Below, one piece after another: positions 15,454 through 20,853 of a stretch of 20,853 nt of DNA. The position numbers and the translations under genes are program-made. Numbering within the stretch: the stretch's first letter is position 1; the number at the start of each line of letters is the position of its first letter. Below the pieces are notes generated by a model. The model searched no databases. It worked only from the letters and a program-made list of their open reading frames with translations, and was not told the origin of the DNA. The DNA comes from DASXRA01 sp046734315 (lineage in GTDB: Bacteria > Actinomycetota > Actinomycetes > Mycobacteriales > Jatrophihabitantaceae): positions 1 through 20,853 of the forward strand of contig JBKPQY010000046.1 in assembly GCA_046734315.1 (NCBI GenBank), written 5' to 3'.

Positions 15454-16064
15454 AGCTGCTCCTCGCGACCCGCAATGTCAAGAAGCTGGATGAGCTGCGC
15501 CGCATCCTGTCGCCCTTGCTTGACGTCGAGGTGATCGGGCTCGACGACGTGCCGCGCTACGACGAAGTGCCCGAGACGGGGGCCACGTTCACCGAGAATG
15601 CCCTGCTCAAGGCCCGTGAGGCGGTATCCCATTCCGGTCTGGTGAGCGTCGCCGACGACTCCGGCATCACCATCGACGCACTGAACGGCATGCCCGGCGT
15701 GTTGTCCGCGCGGTGGGCCGGGCTTGAGAAGGACGACGAGGCCAACCTGCGGCTCGTTCTCGACCAGCTCTCCGATGTACCCGACGGGCGCCGTTGCGCG
15801 GCGTTCGTCTGCGTCGCCGCGCTCGTCACGCCGGCCGGCATCGAAACCGTCGCCGAGGGACGCATGCCCGGCCGGGTCGTGCGCGAACCACGCGGCACGA
15901 ACGGCTTCGGCTACGACCCGATCTTCGTCGCCGACGGCAAGCAGCTGACCAACGGCGAGCTGCCGCCCGCCGAGAAGGACGCGATCAGCCATCGGGGCAA
16001 GGCATTGCGTGCACTGTTGCCGCACGTCGCCGCCGCATTCGGCGGCACGGAGCCCGCTGCCTGA
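15450..16064 (+). CDS. rdgB: RdgB/HAM1 non-canonical purine NTP pyrophosphatase
   Basis: This 204-residue enzyme hydrolyses ITP, dITP and XTP to the monophosphates, cleaning the nucleotide pool. Motifs: the N-terminal LLATRNVKKLDEL, FTENALLKAREA, VADDSGITIDALNGMPGVLSARWAG, GTNGFGYDPIFV and the C-terminal SHRGKALRALL. The GTG at 15450 gives the standard MKLLLATRN opening and overlaps the rph stop (GTGA), so its translation is coupled to rph. An upstream start at 15408 in the same frame would lie inside rph and is rejected. Confidence 0.96.
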
Positions 16065-16092
16065 CCCAGGACAGGGGCGCACACTGGCGTGT

Positions 16093-16485
16093 GTGGCGGT
16101 GCCCATCGAGGGCGCGAGGTGGCCGTGGCGCGCGACGGCCCTGGTCACGGTTGCGCTCGCCTACGCGTGGATCGCGGGCGGGTTGCGCCCGTTCACCTGG
16201 CCGGCAGCGGTGTCGACCACGCTCGGTGGCGTGGCGATCTTCGCCCTGGCGTGGCGATGCCGAGGGACCACGGCGCCGGAGCGGCACGACGGCAGGTACC
16301 TGGTGGCCTGGACGGTCTGGCTCGTGGCCGTCACGGGCTGGGAGTTGTGGGTGCTGTCCATGACACCCCGCTCGACGCATCCGACGCTCAGCTCGCTGAT
16401 GAACAGCGCTATGGAGACACACCCGGGACGCTCGATCGCGGTCCTGGCATGGCTCGCGCTCGGCTGGTGGCTGGCCCGGCGGTAA
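16093..16485 (+). CDS. Small multi-span membrane protein, unknown function
   Basis: This protein of about 130 residues has three or four hydrophobic segments (near 12-30, 36-52, 74-92 and 114-128). I do not recognise a named family with certainty. Its last 33 residues (MNSAMETHPGRSIAVLAWLALGWWLARR and the residues just before) resemble the C-terminus of the next, smaller protein. GTG at 16093 is the likely start: it is 28 bases after rdgB, and CACACT ends 7 bases upstream as a possible weak leaderless -10. GTG at 16099 is an alternative. The next gene begins 2 bases after the stop, so the two are one transcription unit. Confidence 0.7.
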   Translation: MAVPIEGARWPWRATALVTVALAYAWIAGGLRPFTWPAAVSTTLGGVAIFALAWRCRGTTAPERHDGRYLVAWTVWLVAVTGWELWVLSMTPRSTHPTLSSLMNSAMETHPGRSIAVLAWLALGWWLARR

Positions 16486-16487
16486 CG

Positions 16488-16682
16488 ATGATCGGAGCGG
16501 CGGCAATCCTCGGCGGCTTCGCCGCGATGGCGGTATCCGCCGGAATCCTGCTACTGACGTCGCGAGGCCGCCCGGGGGCGACCCCCGCCGCGTACCTGAC
16601 GACAGTGATGCGCCACCCGGCCGGCCGGTGGGTGCTGCTCCTGCTATGGATGTGGGTGGGCTGGCACTTCTTCGTCCGCTGA
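16488..16682 (+). CDS. 64-residue membrane protein (DUF6186-like)
   Basis: This tiny two-span membrane protein has an N-terminal hydrophobic helix (residues 2-24), a polar connector and a tryptophan-rich C-terminal helix ending VGWHFFVR. The pattern MRHPAGRWVLLLLWMWVGWHFFVR is what I remember of the actinobacterial DUF6186 family; this is recall, not a search. It starts 2 bases after the preceding stop and ends 17 bases before the next ATG. It is close in sequence to the tail of the preceding protein. Role unknown. Confidence 0.7.
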   Translation: MIGAAAILGGFAAMAVSAGILLLTSRGRPGATPAAYLTTVMRHPAGRWVLLLLWMWVGWHFFVR

Positions 16683-16699
16683 CGTTCATACTCGGGTCA

Positions 16700-17350
16700 A
16701 TGGAATGGGCGGCACTGTGCGACCGGGAGCGGCTGGGATTCCTCGAGCAACCGGCCAGCGCCATCACAAGCGCCGCGTTCGTGGTGGCCGCGGCCGGCAT
16801 TCTGGTGGGACGCCCACGCGGATCCGTCACACCGACTCGGGAGCAGCAGACCGTGTTCGCGCTGCTCACGGCGGGGATCGGCGTGGGATCGTTCGTCCAG
16901 CACGGGCCGCACCCGTCCTGGCAGGCCTACGTGCATGATCTGCCGCTGGCTGCCGTCTTGGTGTTCGTCGCCACCGACGCGGCGTCCGACCTGGCCGGAC
17001 GCGAGCTGTCGCAGGGCTGGTGGCTGGTCCCGTCGGCGGCGATGGTTCCCGTCGTGGCCGCCGGGCCAGCGGCGTCTACCGCGGCGCAGGCGGCGATGGC
17101 TGCCGCCGCCATCGGGCTGAACGTGCTGCGGGTGTTGCACCGTCCCGCCCTGCGCGGTCCGGTACTCGTGGTGCTGGGAGCGGCGGCCGCGGGCGCCGTG
17201 CTCGGTAGGCTCACGGGCCGCGGGTCGCCGTGTGGGCCCGAGAGCCTCATCCTGGGCCACCCCCTGTGGCACCTGCTGGCGGCTGCCGCGTTGTGGCGGC
17301 TGGCCGCAGCAGTGGGCGCGCGACACCCGTCCATGGTCCGGCTACGGTAA
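16700..17350 (+). CDS. CREST-superfamily (ceramidase-like) membrane hydrolase
   Basis: This 216-residue polytopic membrane protein carries the residue pattern of CREST hydrolases (alkaline ceramidase, PAQR and TMEM8 group). GVGSFVQHGPHPSWQAYVHDLPL supplies Ser64, His68 and Asp80; ILGHPLWHLLAA supplies His187 and His191 (HxxxH). In alkaline ceramidases the equivalent stretches are a GxGS-F-H...DELPM segment and a late HxxxH, which bind zinc. The N-terminal CDRERLGFLEQPASAITSAAFVVAAAGI also fits the family opening (C-E..-P-S...N). About seven hydrophobic segments can be counted. Substrate is unknown; lipid amide hydrolysis is the family-based guess. The ATG at 16700 has CATACT 7 bases upstream. 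It follows the two small membrane proteins closely. Confidence 0.75.
   Translation: MEWAALCDRERLGFLEQPASAITSAAFVVAAAGILVGRPRGSVTPTREQQTVFALLTAGIGVGSFVQHGPHPSWQAYVHDLPLAAVLVFVATDAASDLAGRELSQGWWLVPSAAMVPVVAAGPAASTAAQAAMAAAAIGLNVLRVLHRPALRGPVLVVLGAAAAGAVLGRLTGRGSPCGPESLILGHPLWHLLAAAALWRLAAAVGARHPSMVRLR
17343..17348 (+). promoter_or_regulatory. -10 element (TACGGT) of the GNAT gene, leaderless
   Basis: TACGGT overlaps the stop codon of the CREST hydrolase gene and stands 6 bases before GTG at 17355, with no Shine-Dalgarno sequence. Confidence 0.5.
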
Positions 17351-17354
17351 GCGC

Positions 17355-17924
17355 GTGCTGGACGATCACGAAGCCGCCTTCGGCTACGCGGATGCTCTAC
17401 TGGTCGGCGACCGGGTGCGGTTGCGCGGTACCCGGGAGGACGACCTGCCGACACTCGCCCGCTGGCTGATGGATCCGGCGATTCGATCCACGCAGTCGAA
17501 CATCGTCGTGCCGCTGTCCGAGGCGGCGGCCCGCGAAATGATTGCCGGATGGAGCAAGAACGACGGCACCGATATCGGGTTCTCGATCGAGGCGCTGGAC
17601 GGTGAGCGCCTGGTCGGCCACACCGGGCTGTTCGGAGGTGGCGTCAAGGACCGCCGCCGCATGGTCGGCATCTACATAGGCCGCCCGTTCCTCGATCAGG
17701 GCTACGGCACGGATGCCATGCGGCTCGTCGTCGACTACGGCTTTCGTGAACTCGGGCTGCACCGGATCGAGCTGAACGTCCTCGCCTTCAATACCCGGGC
17801 GATTGCCGCCTATCGCAAGGCGGGCTTCACCGAGGAAGGCCGGGCGCGCGAGGCGGTCTTCCACGACGGTCACTGGTACGACGAGGTGAGCATGGCGATC
17901 CTCGCCCGTGAATGGCGTTCATGA
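17355..17924 (+). CDS. GNAT-family N-acetyltransferase (RimJ/RimL-like)
   Basis: This 189-residue acetyl-CoA-dependent acyltransferase of the Acetyltransf_3 (RimJ/RimL) kind opens with VRLRGTREDDLPTLARWLMDPAIRST. The acetyl-CoA loop is GIYIGRPFLDQGYGTDAMRLVVDYGFRELGLHRIELNVLAFNTRAIAAYRKAGFTEEGRAREAVFHDGHWYDEVSMAIL. The Q/R-x-x-G-x-G/A core is present as DQGYGTDA. The substrate cannot be read from sequence. GTG at 17355 is chosen from the TACGGT element 6 bases upstream. The stop overlaps the amidase ATG (ATGA at 17921-17924), indicating coupled translation. Confidence 0.93.
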   Translation: MLDDHEAAFGYADALLVGDRVRLRGTREDDLPTLARWLMDPAIRSTQSNIVVPLSEAAAREMIAGWSKNDGTDIGFSIEALDGERLVGHTGLFGGGVKDRRRMVGIYIGRPFLDQGYGTDAMRLVVDYGFRELGLHRIELNVLAFNTRAIAAYRKAGFTEEGRAREAVFHDGHWYDEVSMAILAREWRS

Positions 17925-19255
17925 CCGACGTGCTGTTCCGGCCGGCGGCAGACGTGGCCGGCATGGTGCACCGCAAGGAGATCTCGTCGCACGAGCTGAC
18001 CGAGTTGCTGTTCGCGCGCACGGACGTGGTGAACCCGACGCTGAACGCTGTCGTAGCGCAACGCCGTGAGGCGGCGCTCCGCGAGGCGGCGGCAGCCGAC
18101 GAGGCGACTGCACGTGGCGTCACGGCGGGGCCCTTGCACGGGGTCCCCGTCACGATCAAGGAGAGCTTCGACGTCGCGGGGCTTTCCACCACGTGGGGCA
18201 ATCCGGCATTCCGCGACTTCGTTGCCACCACGGACGCGACCGTGGTGCACCGGTTGCGGAATGCCGGGGCCGTCGTCACCGGCAAGACGAACGTGGCATT
18301 CATGCTCGCCGACTTCGCGCAGACCGCGAACGACCTCTACGGCGTGACGCGCAACCCGTGGGCGGCCGGGCGCACACCGGGCGGCTCCTCCGGCGGAGCG
18401 GCGGCGGCCGTCGCCGCGGGGCTGACGTTCCTGGAGCACGGCACCGACCTGGTCGGCTCGGTGCGCATCCCGGCGAGCTTCTGCGGGGTGTACGGCCTGC
18501 GGCCCAGCGTCGGCACCGTGCCGCTGACCGGGATGCAGCCGCCCGGCGTGGTTGCCGGTCCGAGCGACATGAGGTACCTGTCGGCAGTGGGGCCGCTGGC
18601 ACGGTCGGCGGCTGACCTGCGGATCGCGTTGCGGGTCGTAGCCGGCCCGGAAGCCCCCCAGGCGAGCGCTTATTCGTGGCAGCTCGCCCCACCCCGCCGC
18701 GCCCGGCTGGCAGACTTCCGCGTGGGCGTCGTGCTGGATCACCCCGCGGCGCCGGTGACGAGCGAGGTCGGCGCCCGGCTCGGCGCGGCCGTCGACGCGG
18801 TTGCGACGGCCGGTGCCACCATCGTCGAGGGCTGGCCGTCGGGCGTGGATCCGGTACGAGATGCGGAGTCCTTCGGCTTCCACGTAGGGCTGTTCTTTGC
18901 CTACACCCAGCCCGGAGACGACCTGCCGGCGTTCGTGGACGTGATCGCGCACGAGCAGCGGCGTATGGCCGCGCGCGCAGCATGGACGCGGTATTTCGCC
19001 GACCTGGACGTCTTCATGTGCCCGGCGACGTTCACCGCGGCGTTGGCGCAGGACGAGCGTGACGACCGGCTGGCGTTCTGGACGGCGCACCCCGCGCTGG
19101 CCGGCCTGCCGGCGGTTGTCGCACCGGTCGGGCGCACGCCCGCGGGGCTCCCGGTCGGCGTGCAGCTTGTCGGACCGCTGTACGAGGACGACACCGCGAT
19201 CACGTTCGCCGAGTTGCTCGCCGACGTCGTCGGCGGGTACGAGCCACCCAACTGA
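17921..19255 (+). CDS. Amidase-signature family hydrolase
   Basis: This 444-residue amidase-signature enzyme has a complete Ser-cisSer-Lys triad: Lys80 (VPVTIKESFDVAG), Ser156 (TPGGSSGGAAAAVAAG) and Ser180 (DLVGSVRIPASFCGVYGLRPS). The 24-residue spacing between the serines is canonical. It hydrolyses amide bonds of small molecules; GatA is unlikely because gatB/gatC are not nearby and the usual GatA motifs are weak. ATG at 17921 overlaps the GNAT stop, which is why I prefer it; an in-frame ATG at 17912 would add three residues. The GNAT-amidase coupling hints at acylation/deacylation of related substrates, but this is conjecture. Confidence 0.93.
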   Translation: MTDVLFRPAADVAGMVHRKEISSHELTELLFARTDVVNPTLNAVVAQRREAALREAAAADEATARGVTAGPLHGVPVTIKESFDVAGLSTTWGNPAFRDFVATTDATVVHRLRNAGAVVTGKTNVAFMLADFAQTANDLYGVTRNPWAAGRTPGGSSGGAAAAVAAGLTFLEHGTDLVGSVRIPASFCGVYGLRPSVGTVPLTGMQPPGVVAGPSDMRYLSAVGPLARSAADLRIALRVVAGPEAPQASAYSWQLAPPRRARLADFRVGVVLDHPAAPVTSEVGARLGAAVDAVATAGATIVEGWPSGVDPVRDAESFGFHVGLFFAYTQPGDDLPAFVDVIAHEQRRMAARAAWTRYFADLDVFMCPATFTAALAQDERDDRLAFWTAHPALAGLPAVVAPVGRTPAGLPVGVQLVGPLYEDDTAITFAELLADVVGGYEPPN

Positions 19256-19277
19256 TCCGGCGGTACGTGTCTCAGCG

Positions 19278-19739
19278 CTACAAGCTGATCCAGTCGGTCT
19301 GCACCACGATGTCGCTCGCCGTATGGCAGTAGATGCGGAACGTGCCGGTCGGCACCGGTGTCGCCGTGAAGTAGCCGACGTCGTTGACCCGGGCCCTGCC
19401 GGACGTCCCATCGGCGTGCCGGATCTCGACCTCGCCGGGCTGCGGCGGCACGAGCTGGCCGTGCAGCGCGTCGCCGATGATCTCGAGCTCGATGGTCAGC
19501 TGACTGGCGTCGAACGTCAGGCAACGCAGGGAAGCCGGTTCCGCACGGGTGCCGGCGCCGGCGAGGGCATCGTTGGCCGAGTCGTAGGTCAGCGCGGCGA
19601 GCTCGGCGTCGATGTCGCGCCACGTGAACGACGCCTTGCCGATTTCGACGAAGCGCTTCGGCACCTCGTCCGCGGTGGCCAGCGCCGTCTTTACCGCGCT
19701 CAGGAGCTGGTCGTCATCGTCCCACCATGCGCCGGTCAC
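19278..19739 (-). CDS. Small beta-rich protein paired with sigma factor
   Basis: This 153-residue protein has an acidic N-terminus with WW (GAWWDDDD), a helical segment (LLSAVKTALATADEVPKRFVEIGKASFTWRDIDAELAALTYDSA) and a beta-rich C-terminal half. The latter contains LRCLTFDASQLTIELEIIG, GQLVPPQPGEVEIRHADG, DVGYFTATPVPTGTFRIYC and the end VVQTDWISL. I recall similar unnamed proteins beside sigma-70 genes in actinobacteria, which is memory and not a search. It lacks the HxxxCxxC zinc motif of common anti-sigma factors. The GTG at 19739 has a strong GGAGGGAGGG just upstream and lies within the last 26 bases of the sigma gene, so the two are co-translated. Plausible roles are sigma partner, effector, or substrate of the neighbouring CHAT protease. 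Confidence 0.85.
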   Translation of the reverse strand: MTGAWWDDDDQLLSAVKTALATADEVPKRFVEIGKASFTWRDIDAELAALTYDSANDALAGAGTRAEPASLRCLTFDASQLTIELEIIGDALHGQLVPPQPGEVEIRHADGTSGRARVNDVGYFTATPVPTGTFRIYCHTASDIVVQTDWISL

Positions 19740-20337
19740 GGCCGCCCTCCCTCCCCGTGGTGATCGCCGGCTCGTCGATGAGCGCGGCTACGTGCGGGCT
19801 GCCCCGCAGCTGGTCCAGGCACCGTGCCCGGGACGGGCCGATGCTGCCGATCGGGATGCCGAGGTCGGCGCTGATCGCCGCGTACGGCATCGGCGGGTCG
19901 CGCATCAGCAGGGCAAGCAGTTGCTGGCAGCGCTCGCCTAGCTGCGCGAAAGCGCTCCGCAGCGCCGACTCGCGCTCGTGCGCGATCAGCCACTGGTCCA
20001 CCTGCGTGGTCTCCTCGTCGGCCGGCAGCTCGAGCTCGGTCTGCGCCAGCTGCCGCTCGTTGCGCCAGCCGCTGCGCTGGACGCGCAGGCACTCGCGCCG
20101 TGTCGTCGTCGCCAGCCAACCCGGCAGGGCAGCCGGCTCGCGCAGCGACGGCAGGTACTCGACCAATCGCAGCCACACGTTCTGCCCTACGTCGTACATG
20201 TCCGCCTCGCTCAGCCGGAACCGCCGGCAGATCGACCACACCAGCGGGGCAAACCGCTCCACGATCTCGTCCCACGCTGCCTGCTCGCCCTCCGTGGCCC
20301 GCGCAACAAGCGCGATGACGGTCGGGTCGTCGCGCAT
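19714..20337 (-). CDS. ECF-like sigma-70 family RNA polymerase sigma factor
   Basis: This is a 207-residue sigma factor with region 2 (VARATEGEQAAWDEIVERFAPLVWSICRRFRLSEADMYDVGQNVWLRLVEYLPSLREPAALPGWLATTTRRECLRVQR) and region 4 (LRSAFAQLGERCQQLLALLMRDPPMPYAAISADLGIPIGSIGPSRARCLDQLRG). A basic tail of about 30 residues follows. The linker is acidic. There is no transmembrane or extra C-terminal sensor domain. ATG at 20337 is preceded by GAGGGGGG, a strong Shine-Dalgarno sequence. A candidate promoter with an inverted repeat lies in the 163-base gap after the CHAT gene. It is co-directional with the CHAT gene upstream and overlaps the small partner gene downstream, which suggests regulated release rather than a housekeeping role. 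Confidence 0.93.
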   Translation of the reverse strand: MRDDPTVIALVARATEGEQAAWDEIVERFAPLVWSICRRFRLSEADMYDVGQNVWLRLVEYLPSLREPAALPGWLATTTRRECLRVQRSGWRNERQLAQTELELPADEETTQVDQWLIAHERESALRSAFAQLGERCQQLLALLMRDPPMPYAAISADLGIPIGSIGPSRARCLDQLRGSPHVAALIDEPAITTGREGGRDRRMVGR

Positions 20338-20359
20338 CGGTCGCCCCCCTCGGCATACG

Positions 20360-20379
20360 GATCACTTGTGGTGATCGTA
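20360..20379 (-). promoter_or_regulatory. Candidate promoter and operator of the sigma gene
   Basis: On the minus strand TACGAT (20379-20374) resembles a -10. The inverted repeat GATCAC-TTGTG-GTGATC (20360-20376) overlaps it and the expected transcription start, about 25 bases before the sigma ATG. I see no convincing -35. Confidence 0.35.
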
Positions 20380-20500
20380 AGCCCAGATGTCTACACCGAG
20401 TTGTACTGACATGATTCCTGCCCTCATGCCTAGGGTTAAGCGCCCTTTGACCGATCGGAGGCGCGCATGGCCGCTTTGATACATCCAGCCGGGGACGGAC

Positions 20501-20853
20501 TCAGGTTCCCAGTCCGATGAAGCTGGCGGCGGTCGCCAGCTCGACCGGGCTGCCGAGCGCCTGCTGGCGGCTGGCGAGCATGGCATGGGCGAGGTCGGCT
20601 CCGTCCTCGAGCGACCGGTGAATGCTCTCCATGACCGGCACAGTGGCGGCGTCGTTCACCACGGTGATACCCGAGACGACGCCGGCGCTTCCCATCCCGA
20701 GCAGGGTCGTGGCAAGGCCGAGCAACTCGTCCGTGCCTACGGCGGCGACCCTGCCCGAGTCGCACGCCGACAGGACCAGCCGGTACGGCGCACGCTTGAT
20801 GCGCTCGAAGTCGTAGACGGTCAGCGGACCGTCGTGCAACCGCAGCTCGGAGA
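20501..20853 (-). CDS. CHAT-domain protease, C-terminal fragment (runs off window)
   Basis: The last about 117 residues of a CHAT (caspase-like, HetF-associated) domain protein are visible; the frame stays open to the window edge. The segment SELRLHDGPLTVYDFERIKRAPYRLVLSACDSG carries the catalytic-cysteine box. It is followed by GTDELLGLATTLLGMGSAGVVSGITVVND, SIHRSLEDGADLAHAMLASRQQAL and ASFIGLGT. The catalytic His lies upstream, outside the window, as would any N-terminal TPR or sensor region. CHAT proteases cleave partner proteins in conflict and signalling systems, for example gasdermin-activating and Craspase systems. It is transcribed toward the sigma gene, with 163 bases between them. 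The true start is not visible; an internal TTG at 20839 is not it, because family residues continue upstream. Confidence 0.9.
   Translation of the reverse strand, partial: SELRLHDGPLTVYDFERIKRAPYRLVLSACDSGRVAAVGTDELLGLATTLLGMGSAGVVSGITVVNDAATVPVMESIHRSLEDGADLAHAMLASRQQALGSPVELATAASFIGLGT

Noticed and set aside
17921..19255. GatA subunit of Glu-tRNA amidotransferase
   Set aside because: The triad is shared by all amidase-signature enzymes. No gatB or gatC is nearby and the length and context do not fit.
17870..19411. 513-codon minus-strand open frame across the amidase
   Set aside because: It is a GC-rich shadow frame of a strongly recognised amidase, with Arg/Gly/Ala-heavy composition and no domain.
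19278..19739. Zinc-binding anti-sigma (ZAS) identity for the small partner of the sigma factor
   Set aside because: It has two cysteines and a histidine but no HxxxCxxC motif and no transmembrane helix.

Overview
The window reads as the chromosome of a high-GC Gram-positive bacterium (Actinomycetota). Base composition is strongly GC-rich by eye. GTG starts are common. The core gene order cysO-cysM-rhomboid-murI-metallo-beta-lactamase-rph-rdgB matches what I recall of Mycobacterium tuberculosis Rv1335-Rv1341. The genus cannot be fixed from the sequence. I recognise no mobile element, CRISPR array, tRNA or rRNA.

Layout. (1) 53-1293: cysO-cysM, the protein-thiocarboxylate route to cysteine. (2) 1468-6825: a block not in the mycobacterial order. 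It holds a MarR regulator, a decayed azoreductase-like pseudogene (lost start codon plus two single-base deletions), a small two-TM protein, an XRE/DUF5753-DUF397 pair with a clear operator, a membrane-anchored molybdopterin oxidoreductase and a PP2C phosphatase. (3) 6924-9119: rhomboid protease, glutamate racemase and an Rv1339-type metallo-beta-lactamase phosphodiesterase; the last two overlap by 4 bp. (4) 9254-14645: a second inserted block with a YjbQ-family protein, a 1059-residue SARP/BTAD-NB-ARC-TPR regulator and a DrrAB-like ABC exporter. A perfect 15-bp hairpin sits where the regulator and exporter converge. (5) 14731-19255: rph-rdgB, two related small membrane proteins, a CREST-superfamily (ceramidase-like) membrane hydrolase, a GNAT acetyltransferase and an amidase, all on the plus strand and mostly close-packed. 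(6) 19278 to the right edge, minus strand: a sigma-70 factor, an overlapping small beta-rich protein and the C-terminus of a CHAT-domain protease. This looks like a signalling or conflict cassette cut by the window edge.

Two layers of structure recur. First, at least seven genes have a TANNNT hexamer 6-7 bases before the start codon and no Shine-Dalgarno sequence, the pattern of leaderless mRNAs. These are marR, the PP2C gene, the rhomboid gene, murI, the yjbQ-like gene, rph and the GNAT gene. Genes of the XRE and sigma cassettes have strong Shine-Dalgarno sequences instead. Second, a 27-bp sequence (26/27 identical) occurs at 1379-1405 and 9222-9248. Both copies lie in GC-rich hairpin-bearing spacers between convergent genes, at the left edges of the two blocks that interrupt the conserved gene order.

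The best candidates for new biology are the sigma / small protein / CHAT cassette at the right end, the CREST hydrolase with its paired small membrane proteins, and the 18-bp divergent yjbQ/SARP control region with overlapping -10 elements.
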